From: Alcanivoracaceae bacterium
GTDB lineage: Bacteria; Pseudomonadota; Gammaproteobacteria; Pseudomonadales; Alcanivoracaceae
Reading direction: 5' to 3'
DNA: 64,000 nt
NCBI GenBank assembly: GCA_029213045.1
Contig: JARGPN010000010.1
Span: 124,001-188,000 of the forward strand
Position numbers and translations under genes: made by a program. Below are positions 47,171 to 56,080 of the stretch, piece after piece; the stretch's first letter is position 1; each line of letters starts with the position of its first letter. The notes below the pieces were generated by a model that was given only the letters and a program-made list of their open reading frames with translations, searched no databases and was not told the DNA's origin.

Positions 47171-47596
47171 CTATTTGCTACCGCCGTCCAAACCAACGAG
47201 CGCCACTTTTAAATAACCAGCGCCGCGCAAACGGTTCATGACGTCCATCACTTCTCCGTACGCCACCGCTTTGTCCGCACGAAGGAAAACACGCTGCTCG
47301 CGATCCTTGCCGGTAACCACGTCTAGTACGCCGCCGAGCTGTTCCATCGACACATTCTTATCACCTAAAGAGAGCGACAAATCTGCCGCTACCGACAACA
47401 CAATCGGCTCGTCCTTTTTCGGTGTTGGCGGCGCGTTGGACGCGGGCAAATCAACCGGAACATTAACCGTTGCCAACGGTGCGGCCACCATAAAAATAAT
47501 CAGCAACACCAACATCACATCAATAAACGGCGTAACATTTATTTCGTGATTTTCAGTGGGAAAGTCATCACCACCGCGCGGTCCAGACATCGCCAT
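47171..47596 (-). CDS. exbD: ExbD biopolymer transport protein
   Basis: This 141-residue protein has one membrane helix with the essential Asp at its cytoplasmic end: INVTPFIDVMLVLLIIFMVAAP. A small periplasmic domain follows. It sits 10 bases past exbB and 69 bases before tonB. It forms the proton-conducting motor with ExbB. Confidence 0.95.
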   Translation of the reverse strand: MAMSGPRGGDDFPTENHEINVTPFIDVMLVLLIIFMVAAPLATVNVPVDLPASNAPPTPKKDEPIVLSVAADLSLSLGDKNVSMEQLGGVLDVVTGKDREQRVFLRADKAVAYGEVMDVMNRLRGAGYLKVALVGLDGGSK

Positions 47597-47606
47597 TGGG
47601 TTCCCC

Positions 47607-48494
47607 TTAAGCCGCTACACCGCTATTCGTTTTGCCTGCGCCGCGGTCTAGGTCTCGCGCACAGACGCGTTGAATTTCCGACACAACATCGGCTAACTGA
47701 CCACGATATTCCGCCAATGCCCGAGCAAAAACGTTATAAATCATCACCGCTGGAATGGCGGCCACCAGACCGCACGCCGTGGCGAGAAGCGCTTCAGCGA
47801 TACCTGGCGCGACAATACTTAAGTTGGTTGTTTGCGCTTGAGAGATACCAATAAACGAATTCATGATGCCCCAAACGGTGCCAAATAATCCCACAAAAGG
47901 CGCGGTGGAACCGATCGTCGCGAGTACGCCGGTACCGCGATTTAACTGTCGGCCCTCTTCGGCCTCTAGGCGTTCAAGGCGCATAGCTAGACGTTCCTTA
48001 ATACCGCCCACGGGCAAGCCCAAGGAATGCTTTAATTCATCTTCTGTCGCCGCGCCAAGCGTTTCATACAACCGTCCTGCGGATAATAATGTAGGCATCG
48101 CATCCGCCAGCGTCGCCGCGCTCGCCAGCGCTTGTTTGGGACCTTTCAAATCACTCAGCGCCGCGCGCAATTCGAGAGACTTAAACAACCATATGGTCCA
48201 CGTCACGATGGAGGCGAATAACAATCCGAGCATCACTGTTTTCACCACCCAGTCGGCGGCAAGAAACATTCCCACCGGTGATAAATCGTGTGGCAACGTC
48301 GACGGATCAACCTCTGCGTGCATCGCTGCAGCGATTTGATCTTCACCATTATTGATTACTGCTTCTTCAACAACGTCTACGTTAAGAGGTTCGTTGCCCA
48401 CGGCAGTATTATTGGCGTCAACATCGGCATACACCGACATCGATAAAAACAATGCGAAAAAGAACACAAATACAGTGCGCAAGTGAGAAGTCAT
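47607..48494 (-). CDS. exbB: ExbB motor protein
   Basis: ATG 48494 has GGAG 6 bases before it, better spaced than ATG 48500; this gives 295 residues. A signal-like N-terminus and an extra periplasmic leader (about 25-75) precede three helices with the family marks ASIVTWTIWLFKSLELRAAL and GTVWGIMNSFIGIS, then IAEALLATACGLVAAIPAV. The N-terminal leader is typical of pseudomonad-type ExbB. A candidate Fur box lies 56 bases upstream of the start, so the operon should be induced under iron limitation. Confidence 0.95.
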   Translation of the reverse strand: MTSHLRTVFVFFFALFLSMSVYADVDANNTAVGNEPLNVDVVEEAVINNGEDQIAAAMHAEVDPSTLPHDLSPVGMFLAADWVVKTVMLGLLFASIVTWTIWLFKSLELRAALSDLKGPKQALASAATLADAMPTLLSAGRLYETLGAATEDELKHSLGLPVGGIKERLAMRLERLEAEEGRQLNRGTGVLATIGSTAPFVGLFGTVWGIMNSFIGISQAQTTNLSIVAPGIAEALLATACGLVAAIPAVMIYNVFARALAEYRGQLADVVSEIQRVCARDLDRGAGKTNSGVAA

Positions 48495-48549
48495 CAACAT
48501 CTCCGATTCCTTATGCTAGGAGCGCGAAAGAAGAGCGCATTCTAGCGTT

Positions 48550-48568
48550 AATGAGAATTGATATCAAT
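48550..48568 (-). promoter_or_regulatory. Candidate Fur box upstream of exbB
   Basis: AATGAGAATTGATATCAAT fits the 19-base consensus AATGATAATNATTATCATT at 14 of 18 positions. It lies 56 bases upstream of the exbB start. Confidence 0.7.
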
Positions 48569-48637
48569 TAGAGTGCAGCGTTTCTGCAGCCTTTGTACAC
48601 AGGAAACACGCCTGCCACTTCACCGACCGGATTATTA

Positions 48638-49318
48638 TTACGCATCCGCCCAGCGCCGGAGCAGGTTGTGATATACGCCGGTTAATTGAACCTCTGCCGA
48701 TTTTTCTGGTGACGCGTGTCGTACACGCTGTATTGCCATATCGAGATCAAACAATAACGTACGCTGGCCGTCGTCACGCACCATACTCTGAACCCAAAAA
48801 AAAGATGCGAGCCGTGCGCCACGGCTTACCGCGGTGACATGATGCAAACTGGTTGAGGGGTACAGCACCATATGTCCTGCGGGAAGTTTCACTTTATGTG
48901 TTCCGTACGTGTCTTCGATGACCAGTTCGCCACCGTCGTATTCCTCCGGATCACTTAAAAAAAGTGTTGCCGAAATATCAGTGCGCACTTTGTGTGGCGT
49001 ACCTTTCACCGGGCGAATGGCGTTATCGACATGCGTTCCAAATGACTGGCCTCCTTGATAACAATTGAACAACGGCGGAAAAATTTTTAGCGGTAATGCG
49101 GCAGACATAAAAATCAAATTCTGACTTAACGCAGACAGCACCGCTGAACCCAGCTTCTGAGAGGCTTCAGATTCTTCCGGCAACTGCATATTGTTTTTTT
49201 CCAGCGCCGACTGATAACCCGCCGTCACCTTCCCGTCGATCCATTTTGCCTCAGCCATAACGGCACGGCATTGCTTTACCTGATCAACCGTCAACACTTC
49301 AGGAACTTTCAACAACAT
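48638..49318 (-). CDS. piuC: Fe(II)/2-oxoglutarate-dependent hydroxylase PiuC (YbiX)
   Basis: I start at ATG 49318, behind GGAGG with 8 bases spacing; the open frame upstream to 49588 has no family match. The 226 residues equal E. coli YbiX in length. The iron ligands are seen in [11 protein letters not shown] (His, Asp) and [18 protein letters not shown] (His, then the 2-oxoglutarate Arg). In E. coli ybiX follows fiu and in Pseudomonas piuC follows piuA, as here. It probably modifies a siderophore or receptor product, but its substrate has not been shown. Confidence 0.93.
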   Translation of the reverse strand: MLLKVPEVLTVDQVKQCRAVMAEAKWIDGKVTAGYQSALEKNNMQLPEESEASQKLGSAVLSALSQNLIFMSAALPLKIFPPLFNCYQGGQSFGTHVDNAIRPVKGTPHKVRTDISATLFLSDPEEYDGGELVIEDTYGTHKVKLPAGHMVLYPSTSLHHVTAVSRGARLASFFWVQSMVRDDGQRTLLFDLDMAIQRVRHASPEKSAEVQLTGVYHNLLRRWADA

Positions 49319-49406
49319 GAACAAACCTCCAGATATGCGGCATATTCTTTCGCTACAACCAACGCAGTAGATGCGCGAGAAAAATTTGAATACACCCATA
49401 TCATGA

Positions 49407-49437
49407 ATAAAAACGCCCCGCTTACTCTGGTAAGCGG
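49407..49437 (-). terminator. Terminator/attenuator between receptor and piuC
   Basis: On the minus strand CCGCTTAC, loop CAGA and GTAAGCGG form a stem, then GGCG and TTTTT follow. It stands 62 bases past the receptor stop and would lower piuC relative to the receptor. Confidence 0.7.
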
Positions 49438-49499
49438 TAAAATACTGCCTCAACAAAACGATGCTTTGTTCAATGAGAAAGGCTACACAGCGGCGTGGA

Positions 49500-51659
49500 T
49501 TAGAATCCGAAATCCACGCTCGCAATAGCCAATCGACCTTCACCTGGCACGACGTGGCCGCCGCCGACTTGATCGATGTAGTCTTCATCAGTCAAATTTT
49601 TCACGTTTAAGCGAACAGTAAAGTTACGATTCAGCTCCCACGATGCCATGGCGTCATACACCAAGTAATCTGGTGCGATGCGCGCGTTATCGTTGTTGCT
49701 AAATCGGTCATCAACATACTGAGCGCCAGCGCCAACCGTGACGGCAGGCAACACACGATAAGTCGTCCATAAGCTCACGCTGTTTTCTGGCGTATTGGAA
49801 ACTTCTTTGCCCACTTCGTCCGCTTCGCCGGAAGAAATAACTTCACTGTGCATATAGGTGTAGCCTGCGGATACCTGCCACGCATCGGTAATATTACCGG
49901 TTGTCCCCAACTCCAAACCGTCGACACGCTGCTTGCCTTCAAGCACATAAATATTGTTCGGGTCTGCTGGATCAGTGGTACGCGCATTGGTTTTATCGGT
50001 CCGAAATACCGCCGCCGTGACAAGCAAGCGACTATCCGCGAACTCCCATTTTGCACCCACTTCAACGCTATTATTTTCTTCTGGATCAACACCTAGCGTT
50101 GCAGAACCACGGCCAGAGCCATCGTTCAGCGTTAAGCCTTCTGCCGAAGGGTTATAGGACACACCGTAACCCGCGTAAATGCTTCCGTTTGCCGCGGGCT
50201 TAAAGACCAAGCCGGTACGCCAGCTGAGCATTTCATCGGTTTGGCGTTGGATAGTTGACGTCCAATATTTCACTTTGAACTTGTCGTAACGCGCACCTAA
50301 GTTAAACTGCCATTGTTCGCTCAAATCCAAGGTGTCACCGATAAATATGCCGGTGGTATACGCTGTGCTTTCCGCTTTTTCGCCGGTGTACACCAACGCT
50401 TCGGTATACGGATCGTTCGGATTTGGGTTGTACAAATCCGTGTCCGGTGAATCAGGGCCCGACGCTGCACGGAAACGGTTTTCTTCAAATTCCCGCACGT
50501 ACTCAACACCAGACACCAATGTATGCCCAATATCGCCAGTCAAAAAAGAGAACGTTAAGTCGGTTTGGTTAGCCATAACCTGATCATGTTGATCGCGGTT
50601 TTTATCGTCGCTGCGACGAATGTCCGTACTGGTGGTACTAGCAAAACGCGGAGCAGTAGCAACAAAGTCACGATGTGTTTCACCGTAACGGGTTAAGTTG
50701 CGCAGCGTTAATGTGTCGGATACATCCTTCGAAAACTCTACGGTAAATAAGTCGTTCTGAATCGATTCATAATCCCGATCAACTAGCCCGTAGAAGTTGT
50801 CGTAATTGACTGGCGCCGGTTTGTTGACGTCATTCGGTAACGCGGTATTGCTGTCTGGCACCCAAGGAATACCGTAGTCCGGCATATTGTCTTGGGTCAT
50901 GTGCAAATAGCTTACGGTTAAGCGTGTATCGGTGCCGAGGCCAAAGGCAATCGATGGCGCGAACCCTTCGCGGTTTAAATACACTTCATCACGGCCAGCA
51001 ATATTCTGTTCGTGCTGCATAATATTCAGACGAACACCTGTGTGTTCCGCGACTTTGTGGTTTAAATCTAGCGTTGTACGTTGATATTCATCGGTGCCAA
51101 CACCGACGGAACCCGTCACAAAGTCATGCTCTGTAGGCTTCTTGCTCACCAGATTGATGGTGCCGCCGGTTGAGCCGCGTCCGGTGAAACTCCCAGACGG
51201 TCCTTTGGTAACTTCAACTTGCTCCAAATTAAAGGTGTCGCGAGAGTAGCCGCCAAAGTCGCGCACTCCGTCGATAAAAATATCGGTACGTGCACTAAAT
51301 CCGCGAATCGACATTTGATCACCCGGCGGCGTGCCGCCTTCGCCCGCCTGCATGCTGATGCCAGGGACGTTGCGCAATACGTCGCGCAAGGTAGTCGCTT
51401 CTCTGTCCTCGATAAGCGCTTCAGTAACAACGTTGATCGTTTGCGGAGTGTCCAATAAAGGCGCCGTACGTAGAGGCGACTGCAACGTCTCGGCCTTATA
51501 GCTCTCCTCCGTTCCTACTACCTTAACCGCAGGCAACACAGCGGCCGCATCGACTGCGAACGCAACGCCGGATGTAGATGCCAACGCCAGACTAATGGCC
51601 GACACCAATAAGCGTCGCTGAGGTAATACGGGAAAGTTTGAACGATTGAGCCTAGACAT
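49500..51659 (-). CDS. fiu: TonB-dependent catecholate siderophore receptor (Fiu/PiuA-like)
   Basis: This 719-residue protein has a signal peptide (cut near VAFA-VDAAA), a plug with [38 protein letters not shown] and [19 protein letters not shown], a [20 protein letters not shown] segment, and a 22-strand barrel ending in a C-terminal Phe (VDFGF). It matches the Fiu/PiuA group that takes up Fe(III)-catechols and siderophore-cephalosporins. The following gene is piuC, and exbB-exbD-tonB is next, so the region is a full iron-uptake block. Confidence 0.93.
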   Translation of the reverse strand: MSRLNRSNFPVLPQRRLLVSAISLALASTSGVAFAVDAAAVLPAVKVVGTEESYKAETLQSPLRTAPLLDTPQTINVVTEALIEDREATTLRDVLRNVPGISMQAGEGGTPPGDQMSIRGFSARTDIFIDGVRDFGGYSRDTFNLEQVEVTKGPSGSFTGRGSTGGTINLVSKKPTEHDFVTGSVGVGTDEYQRTTLDLNHKVAEHTGVRLNIMQHEQNIAGRDEVYLNREGFAPSIAFGLGTDTRLTVSYLHMTQDNMPDYGIPWVPDSNTALPNDVNKPAPVNYDNFYGLVDRDYESIQNDLFTVEFSKDVSDTLTLRNLTRYGETHRDFVATAPRFASTTSTDIRRSDDKNRDQHDQVMANQTDLTFSFLTGDIGHTLVSGVEYVREFEENRFRAASGPDSPDTDLYNPNPNDPYTEALVYTGEKAESTAYTTGIFIGDTLDLSEQWQFNLGARYDKFKVKYWTSTIQRQTDEMLSWRTGLVFKPAANGSIYAGYGVSYNPSAEGLTLNDGSGRGSATLGVDPEENNSVEVGAKWEFADSRLLVTAAVFRTDKTNARTTDPADPNNIYVLEGKQRVDGLELGTTGNITDAWQVSAGYTYMHSEVISSGEADEVGKEVSNTPENSVSLWTTYRVLPAVTVGAGAQYVDDRFSNNDNARIAPDYLVYDAMASWELNRNFTVRLNVKNLTDEDYIDQVGGGHVVPGEGRLAIASVDFGF

Positions 51660-51686
51660 AAGAAGCGAACCCTCTGTGAAATCACA

Positions 51687-51705
51687 AATGAGAATGCATC
51701 TTATT
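51687..51705 (-). promoter_or_regulatory. Candidate Fur box upstream of the receptor
   Basis: On the minus strand AATAAGATGCATTCTCATT matches the consensus AATGATAATNATTATCATT at 13 of 18 positions. It lies 28 bases upstream of the receptor start, with further AT-rich half-sites behind it (to 51720). Confidence 0.6.
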
Positions 51706-51791
51706 TAGATTAGCATTAGTAGTCAATGCTTTCGAAGTTCGACTCGCGTCAGACTCGACCGGTGCGGCGCGCCGCCATACAAAGAAGACCC

Positions 51792-51808
51792 TCCCGCTGA
51801 GAGCGGGA
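51792..51808 (-). terminator. Terminator after the anchored protein gene
   Basis: TCCCGCT and AGCGGGA pair around a 3-base loop, and on the minus strand GGGTCTTCTTT follows, 22 bases past the stop at 51830. Confidence 0.6.
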
Positions 51809-51829
51809 CAATTGATCAGATCGTGCTGA

Positions 51830-52480
51830 TTACGGCGCGGCTGCGCTCTGCGAGGAATTCGCGTCGGCGCTTTCCTCCGACGTCGCTAATTCCGGATGCT
51901 CCGCAATCACGTCATCCCGAGCAGCTTTAAGTTTTTCCAGCTTGGCCTGCCCTTCGGCGAGCTGGTCGGCAGAAACGCCGCCCTCGCTTTTTGCACGCGC
52001 AATGGACGTTTCTAATTCTGATATTTTTTTCTTCGAGGCTGCCAAATACGACGCAAACACTTGTTGCTGCTGCCTCGCTTCGTATTCGAGGTACAAATCC
52101 GGATCAGCCAATTCTTCTGCTGTAGGCATTTCACGCTCAGGCGGCTGCGCCATCGGGGGGGTACGAGGATCGCCGTGTTCTACTGCGGCACGCAGGGTCG
52201 CTACGGCGACATCATTCGGCTGCCATGCCGGCGATTCACTCTCTGCACCCTCTTGCTGGAACGTCGGGGCGGGTTCGAGAAACGCTTTAGAGGTCGCTTC
52301 TGAGGAATCTTCTAGCAGATCCGCAGACGTCTGGCCCGACACGGTTGAGTCATTGACGATATCGCGCTGCACTTCACTTGCCTGCTTCACCACGGAAGAA
52401 GACGGTTTTTGAGTGAAAAGGAAAAACGACGCCACGGCAACCAGTGCGACGAAAACGCGAACCGGATTTTTTTTATTCAT
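51830..52480 (-). CDS. Membrane-anchored coiled-coil protein, partner of the foldase
   Basis: ATG 52480 (MNKKNPVRVFVAL) overlaps the stop of the PpiC-type gene by 8 bases, so the two are coupled. The 216 residues begin with one membrane helix (about 7-22), then a disordered Ser/Glu/Pro-rich stretch, then a coiled coil (about 125-200: EYEARQQQQVFASYLAASKK, KISELETSIARAKSEGG, QLAEGQAKLEKLKAARDD). It ends in an Ala/Ser tail. It resembles a lipase-chaperone in layout (anchor, linker, helical arm) but I see no Lif motif. I know no family for it. Confidence 0.7.
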   Translation of the reverse strand: MNKKNPVRVFVALVAVASFFLFTQKPSSSVVKQASEVQRDIVNDSTVSGQTSADLLEDSSEATSKAFLEPAPTFQQEGAESESPAWQPNDVAVATLRAAVEHGDPRTPPMAQPPEREMPTAEELADPDLYLEYEARQQQQVFASYLAASKKKISELETSIARAKSEGGVSADQLAEGQAKLEKLKAARDDVIAEHPELATSEESADANSSQSAAAP

Positions 52481-53828
52481 CGCTCGCCCGCTCGCCATGT
52501 TCGCTTCCTAACCACACCTGGTTGTACTGAATGTCCGCACCCTGCCAAAGCTCTTTCTTCACGCCGTCAAACTCCGCCAACAACTTTTCTCTCGCTATGG
52601 CCTTTGATGCTTCGTAACGCACCCCTTCACTGTCGGGCGGCTGATAACCCATTACTTTTTCATCAAGAAATACAATTTCCCAGACAACGTTGCTGTCCGC
52701 AGCGCCGGGGCTGCGAAATGGCGCGGACGCACGTTGCAATGGCTGCACAAAGGCCAAACTTCTCAACCAATGCGTGTGTCGATCTGCACGTTCTATCCAA
52801 CCTAAATCACCCGGCACCGGCGCGTCCTTATCCTGCGCTTGAGAAAACTGTGTCACGGCGCTAGAAAACTCCAAGCCTTCTTTCAACGCGCGAAATACTT
52901 CATCGGCTTTTTCTTGGCTCGCCAATTGAATATGTCGAGCGCGGACTTTTTCAACGCGTTGAAATTGGTCCTTATGTTGCTGGTAATAAACGTTAATTTC
53001 GTCTTTGCTGACGGACTCAGCAAGCGCTCTTAATTTTGGGTTGTCGTCATGGATATCTTGCATCATGCCCAGCGCATGCAATGTCTCTTCTTTTTGCATG
53101 CGTTCAGCCACCATACGCTCCACCGCAGTCACCGATTCAACTGATAATCCACTTTGGGTTTGGAACCAGTTGATCGCGAAGAGCGTCGCCACCACTTGCG
53201 ATGTAGCCTGCTCTAAAAATCCCATATTCATATTGTGGAGCTGCACTTTGAGCTGGATATTTTGCCGTGTGTAGATATCCGCCAACGTCACGTCTTGCTC
53301 GCTGCCGTCCGCATTACGAAACCTGACAACCACCAAATTTTTTGCGGCTTGTAATTGATCGTCGGTCATCACTGGATACAAGCCGGGCCGCACAGAGAGT
53401 AACGGGGTCAATACATCCGCATCGATTAGCACAGGTGTAACGTATAAATCCTTAACTTGCTTGGCGCCAAGCGTGATTAATGCGGCTTCGATACTTCCCG
53501 AATAAACACTCCGAATAATTTTAAATAATTCATTTTCGGTGAGCGTGTCGCGGCTATAAGTGACGTTGCCGGAGCCCTCTTCGGCGTGCTCTGTGTGTGG
53601 CAATTCTGTGGCAAAAAGATGATTTTCAATCAAACCATCGAGCACCTCACGGCGCGTAATGTCGGGCTTGTTTTGCTTTGCCACGGCGACAAAAAGCTCT
53701 ACCGCAGCCACGGGGAACTCAACATTGTTCACCCGTGCGGCAACGTCACTAGACGTTGAGCGCATCGCCCACCAGCCACCCGCAGCGGCGACAGTGAGCA
53801 CCAACAATAAGACAATAAATTTACGCAT
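52473..53828 (-). CDS. Membrane-anchored PpiC-type peptidylprolyl isomerase
   Basis: I start at ATG 53828 (MRKFIVLLLVLTVAAAGGWW); the open frame reaches 53879. The 451 residues hold an N-terminal anchor, a SurA/PpiD-like helical region with LDGLIENHLFATELP and YYQQHKDQFQ, then a parvulin domain with VRARHIQLASQEKADEVFR and PGDLGWIERAD. It should help fold secreted proteins on the periplasmic side. It follows a secreted phospholipase-like gene by 161 bases with a terminator in between, and the next gene overlaps it. A dedicated foldase for that enzyme is a fair inference. Confidence 0.85.
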   Translation of the reverse strand: MRKFIVLLLVLTVAAAGGWWAMRSTSSDVAARVNNVEFPVAAVELFVAVAKQNKPDITRREVLDGLIENHLFATELPHTEHAEEGSGNVTYSRDTLTENELFKIIRSVYSGSIEAALITLGAKQVKDLYVTPVLIDADVLTPLLSVRPGLYPVMTDDQLQAAKNLVVVRFRNADGSEQDVTLADIYTRQNIQLKVQLHNMNMGFLEQATSQVVATLFAINWFQTQSGLSVESVTAVERMVAERMQKEETLHALGMMQDIHDDNPKLRALAESVSKDEINVYYQQHKDQFQRVEKVRARHIQLASQEKADEVFRALKEGLEFSSAVTQFSQAQDKDAPVPGDLGWIERADRHTHWLRSLAFVQPLQRASAPFRSPGAADSNVVWEIVFLDEKVMGYQPPDSEGVRYEASKAIAREKLLAEFDGVKKELWQGADIQYNQVWLGSEHGERASDE

Positions 53829-53914
53829 ATCAAACCCGCACGATTGAATGATTTTGTTGTTTGTCTGCCAACGCGCCACCCTGAGTAGTGCGCAGCCTTT
53901 TACGGCGAATCCTC

Positions 53915-53944
53915 AGAAAAAAGGGGAAGCGCTTGCTTCCCCTT
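53915..53944 (-). terminator. Terminator after the phospholipase-like gene
   Basis: AAGGGGAAGC and GCTTCCCCTT pair perfectly around a 4-base loop, with six T following on the minus strand, 46 bases past the stop. Read-through would reach the foldase gene. Confidence 0.88.
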
Positions 53945-53989
53945 AAGGTACATCAGAATCAGCAGATATCGGACATTTCACAATGCCAT

Positions 53990-55024
53990 TTAGTTTCCAA
54001 CACGATCCGCAGCGTGGTTTAACACATGTACCACCATTGCAATGGCGTGTGGGATAACCACCTCAGCCACTTGCACTCGGTCGGTGTGATCCGTGCTCGA
54101 CAACACGATACCGCCATTGGCATAGGCAATCGCGCCACCTTGCGTTAACAACGGACGAATATCGTCACTGGCAGGGTTGATCGGGGTGAAATCATTCAGC
54201 GCCTGGGTTACCAACGCGGAATCATTTAAGTTCTCGCTATCGTAGTAATCCGCAACCCACGATTCCCAACCGCTGTGATTCAGCGCAGAGGTTGTCCAAA
54301 CGTGATGTGGCTGTAACAGATCGGTGGTGTGCAGCACGAAGCCCAATGTCTGTGCCGTCGGTGCGGCAAGAAACTGGCTGTACCAATATTGGCCCAAGTT
54401 ATCGATCGGCTGGAATGGCATTTCTTCATAATCGTCGTACATGGATTTTGATGAATAGCTGCCCTGACGGTAATGCGCTTCGGTGATGCCATAGGTGTTG
54501 TACTCGTAGCTGTCACGCGACCACCAGCCCGTCATCCCTCTGCGGCCATCGTCCATGTAATCCCCGTACAACCAAGATGCCGCGATATTATCGATATCGC
54601 CCCACACTGTGAGCAAATCATAGTTGTAGCCACCGAAATCATTGCCGTGGGTATCAGAACCACGTGTGTGGTTTTGGAAGTGCCAGTAGGACGTGTAGTT
54701 CACTAACGATGCGCCCGCATTAAATACAGGAGCGTAAACGCAGTCGCCGGTCACGGCACCACATAAATAGGTGTCTTGGAAGTCATCAACGTCATAAGCG
54801 CCTTGGCCAATCACTTCGGCGAACTGCGTCATTGTCAGTCCTGCGGCACTCACCCATGCCTGCAACTTGGCGTAATTGGTTGTGGTGGGGTGCGCTTGCA
54901 TATAAGCCACCGCATCCATAGCAATGCGCTTGTGTGTAATTTGTTGGAATGCTGAGGCTGGCGCGCTGATCAATGTTCCAGCGACTGCGCCCGCGAGTGC
55001 TAACGCGACTAAACCCTTCTTCAT
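53990..55024 (-). CDS. Secreted zinc phospholipase C / P1-nuclease-fold protein
   Basis: This 344-residue protein starts at ATG 55024 with GGGAGA 7 bases before. A signal peptide (cut near ASA-FQQITHK) is followed by the zinc-enzyme fold: THKRIAMDAV at the N-terminus, YWHFQNH (about 113-119) and LGFVLHTTDLLQPHHVWTTS (about 230), where the His/Asp pattern matches the H-x3-D-x3-P-x-H site of PLC/P1 nucleases. It probably cleaves phospholipids or nucleotides outside the cell. It is linked by position with the PpiC-type foldase and the anchored protein. Confidence 0.8.
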   Translation of the reverse strand: MKKGLVALALAGAVAGTLISAPASAFQQITHKRIAMDAVAYMQAHPTTTNYAKLQAWVSAAGLTMTQFAEVIGQGAYDVDDFQDTYLCGAVTGDCVYAPVFNAGASLVNYTSYWHFQNHTRGSDTHGNDFGGYNYDLLTVWGDIDNIAASWLYGDYMDDGRRGMTGWWSRDSYEYNTYGITEAHYRQGSYSSKSMYDDYEEMPFQPIDNLGQYWYSQFLAAPTAQTLGFVLHTTDLLQPHHVWTTSALNHSGWESWVADYYDSENLNDSALVTQALNDFTPINPASDDIRPLLTQGGAIAYANGGIVLSSTDHTDRVQVAEVVIPHAIAMVVHVLNHAADRVGN

Positions 55025-55296
55025 GACGTTCTCCCGATTATTGTTGTCACGGACTGTATAGCGACCGCCGTCTGGCCTATCCCGCCCGAGCTGCGCAAAC
55101 TTTAGTCACATTCCAATGCACAAAACAGGACATCCACGGACAATGAAGGAACATTTTCTGCCACTTTTTTACCGCTCTGAAAGCCGAGAGTAATAGGGCT
55201 GCATGGCAGCGATATGACCACCGAAAGCGTACCTCTCGTATTCACTCGCTCTCGTGTCACAATAACGCCCACCTAGCCCACCCGCGCAGATTCAAA

Positions 55297-55302
55297 AAGG
55301 AG
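55297..55302 (+). promoter_or_regulatory. Shine-Dalgarno of the CTG-start methyltransferase gene
   Basis: AAGGAG lies 6 bases before CTG 55309. No ATG, GTG or TTG in frame stands upstream of that codon within the open frame to 55252. Confidence 0.7.
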
Positions 55303-55308
55303 CGCCCT

Positions 55309-56010
55309 CTGGAAACCGTATTTATCCTCGTAGAGCCCGCCAGAGCAGAGAATGTAGGCGCGGCCGCACGTGCCCTCAAAACGATGGGATTTACCCAGTT
55401 ATGGTTGGTGAACCCCTGCCCTTTGCAGCCAGAAGCATACTGGGTGGCCCATGAGAGCGCGGAGATTTTAGACCAGGCGCGGCATTTTCCTGATTTAGCC
55501 AGTGCGCTAGAGAATGTCGATTTCAGCATCGCTACCGGCGCTCGACGACGTCTTGAAAAGGATGATTATTTGTCGCCGCAGGAATGTGTTCAGGCGCTCG
55601 CGGGTAAGCGGCAGAGCGTCACGCGCGCGGCAATGGTGTTTGGGCGCGAGAGCTCGGGGCTCACCGGTGACGAAATGGCCCTGTGCGACGCCGCCACAAC
55701 CATTCCCCTCGCCGTGACACAGCCATCGTTAAACCTCGCTCAAGCAGTCATGCTGTATGCGTGGGAGTTAAGCGCCGCCAACGCAACACTCAATGAGTGC
55801 GCCGCTGCGAAGCATGTTCAACAGTCCGTCGAAATAAATAGCCCAACCTATATCGCTGCCAGCGACCAAATGGATCATCTGCTCACCACACTCAACGTCC
55901 AACAACACGACAATGCCCATCAGTGGGCGCGAGAAGCACTGGCACGCTGTAATGATCGTGATCTAGGTTTGCTCATGATGCTGTTACGCAGGATCGGCGA
56001 ACGTCTCTAA
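55309..56010 (+). CDS. SpoU-type RNA methyltransferase (LasT/YjtD family), CTG start
   Basis: The protein aligns from LETVFILVEPARAENVGAAARALKTMG, the exact family start (MRITIVLVAPARAENIGAAARAMKTMG in E. coli YjtD). The first codon of that stretch is CTG 55309, with AAGGAG 6 bases before it. The next ATG, at 55384, would delete 25 conserved residues, so I take CTG as the start (233 residues). SPOUT knot motifs are FGRESSGLTGDE and PSLNLAQAVMLYAWEL. It should 2'-O-methylate a ribose in tRNA or rRNA with SAM. It is followed at 70 bases by the MscK-like gene. Confidence 0.88.
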   Translation: METVFILVEPARAENVGAAARALKTMGFTQLWLVNPCPLQPEAYWVAHESAEILDQARHFPDLASALENVDFSIATGARRRLEKDDYLSPQECVQALAGKRQSVTRAAMVFGRESSGLTGDEMALCDAATTIPLAVTQPSLNLAQAVMLYAWELSAANATLNECAAAKHVQQSVEINSPTYIAASDQMDHLLTTLNVQQHDNAHQWAREALARCNDRDLGLLMMLLRRIGERL

Positions 56011-56080
56011 AACCGGTATGATTTCGCAACATATCGCCACGCATTGAACTTTGTTGCCAGCACGTATCCCAAGGATGCTT

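Noticed and set aside
49319-49588. N-terminal extension of PiuC by 90 residues
   Set aside because: The extension runs through a terminator hairpin and overlaps the receptor gene. The ATG at 49318 has GGAGG and gives the usual family length.
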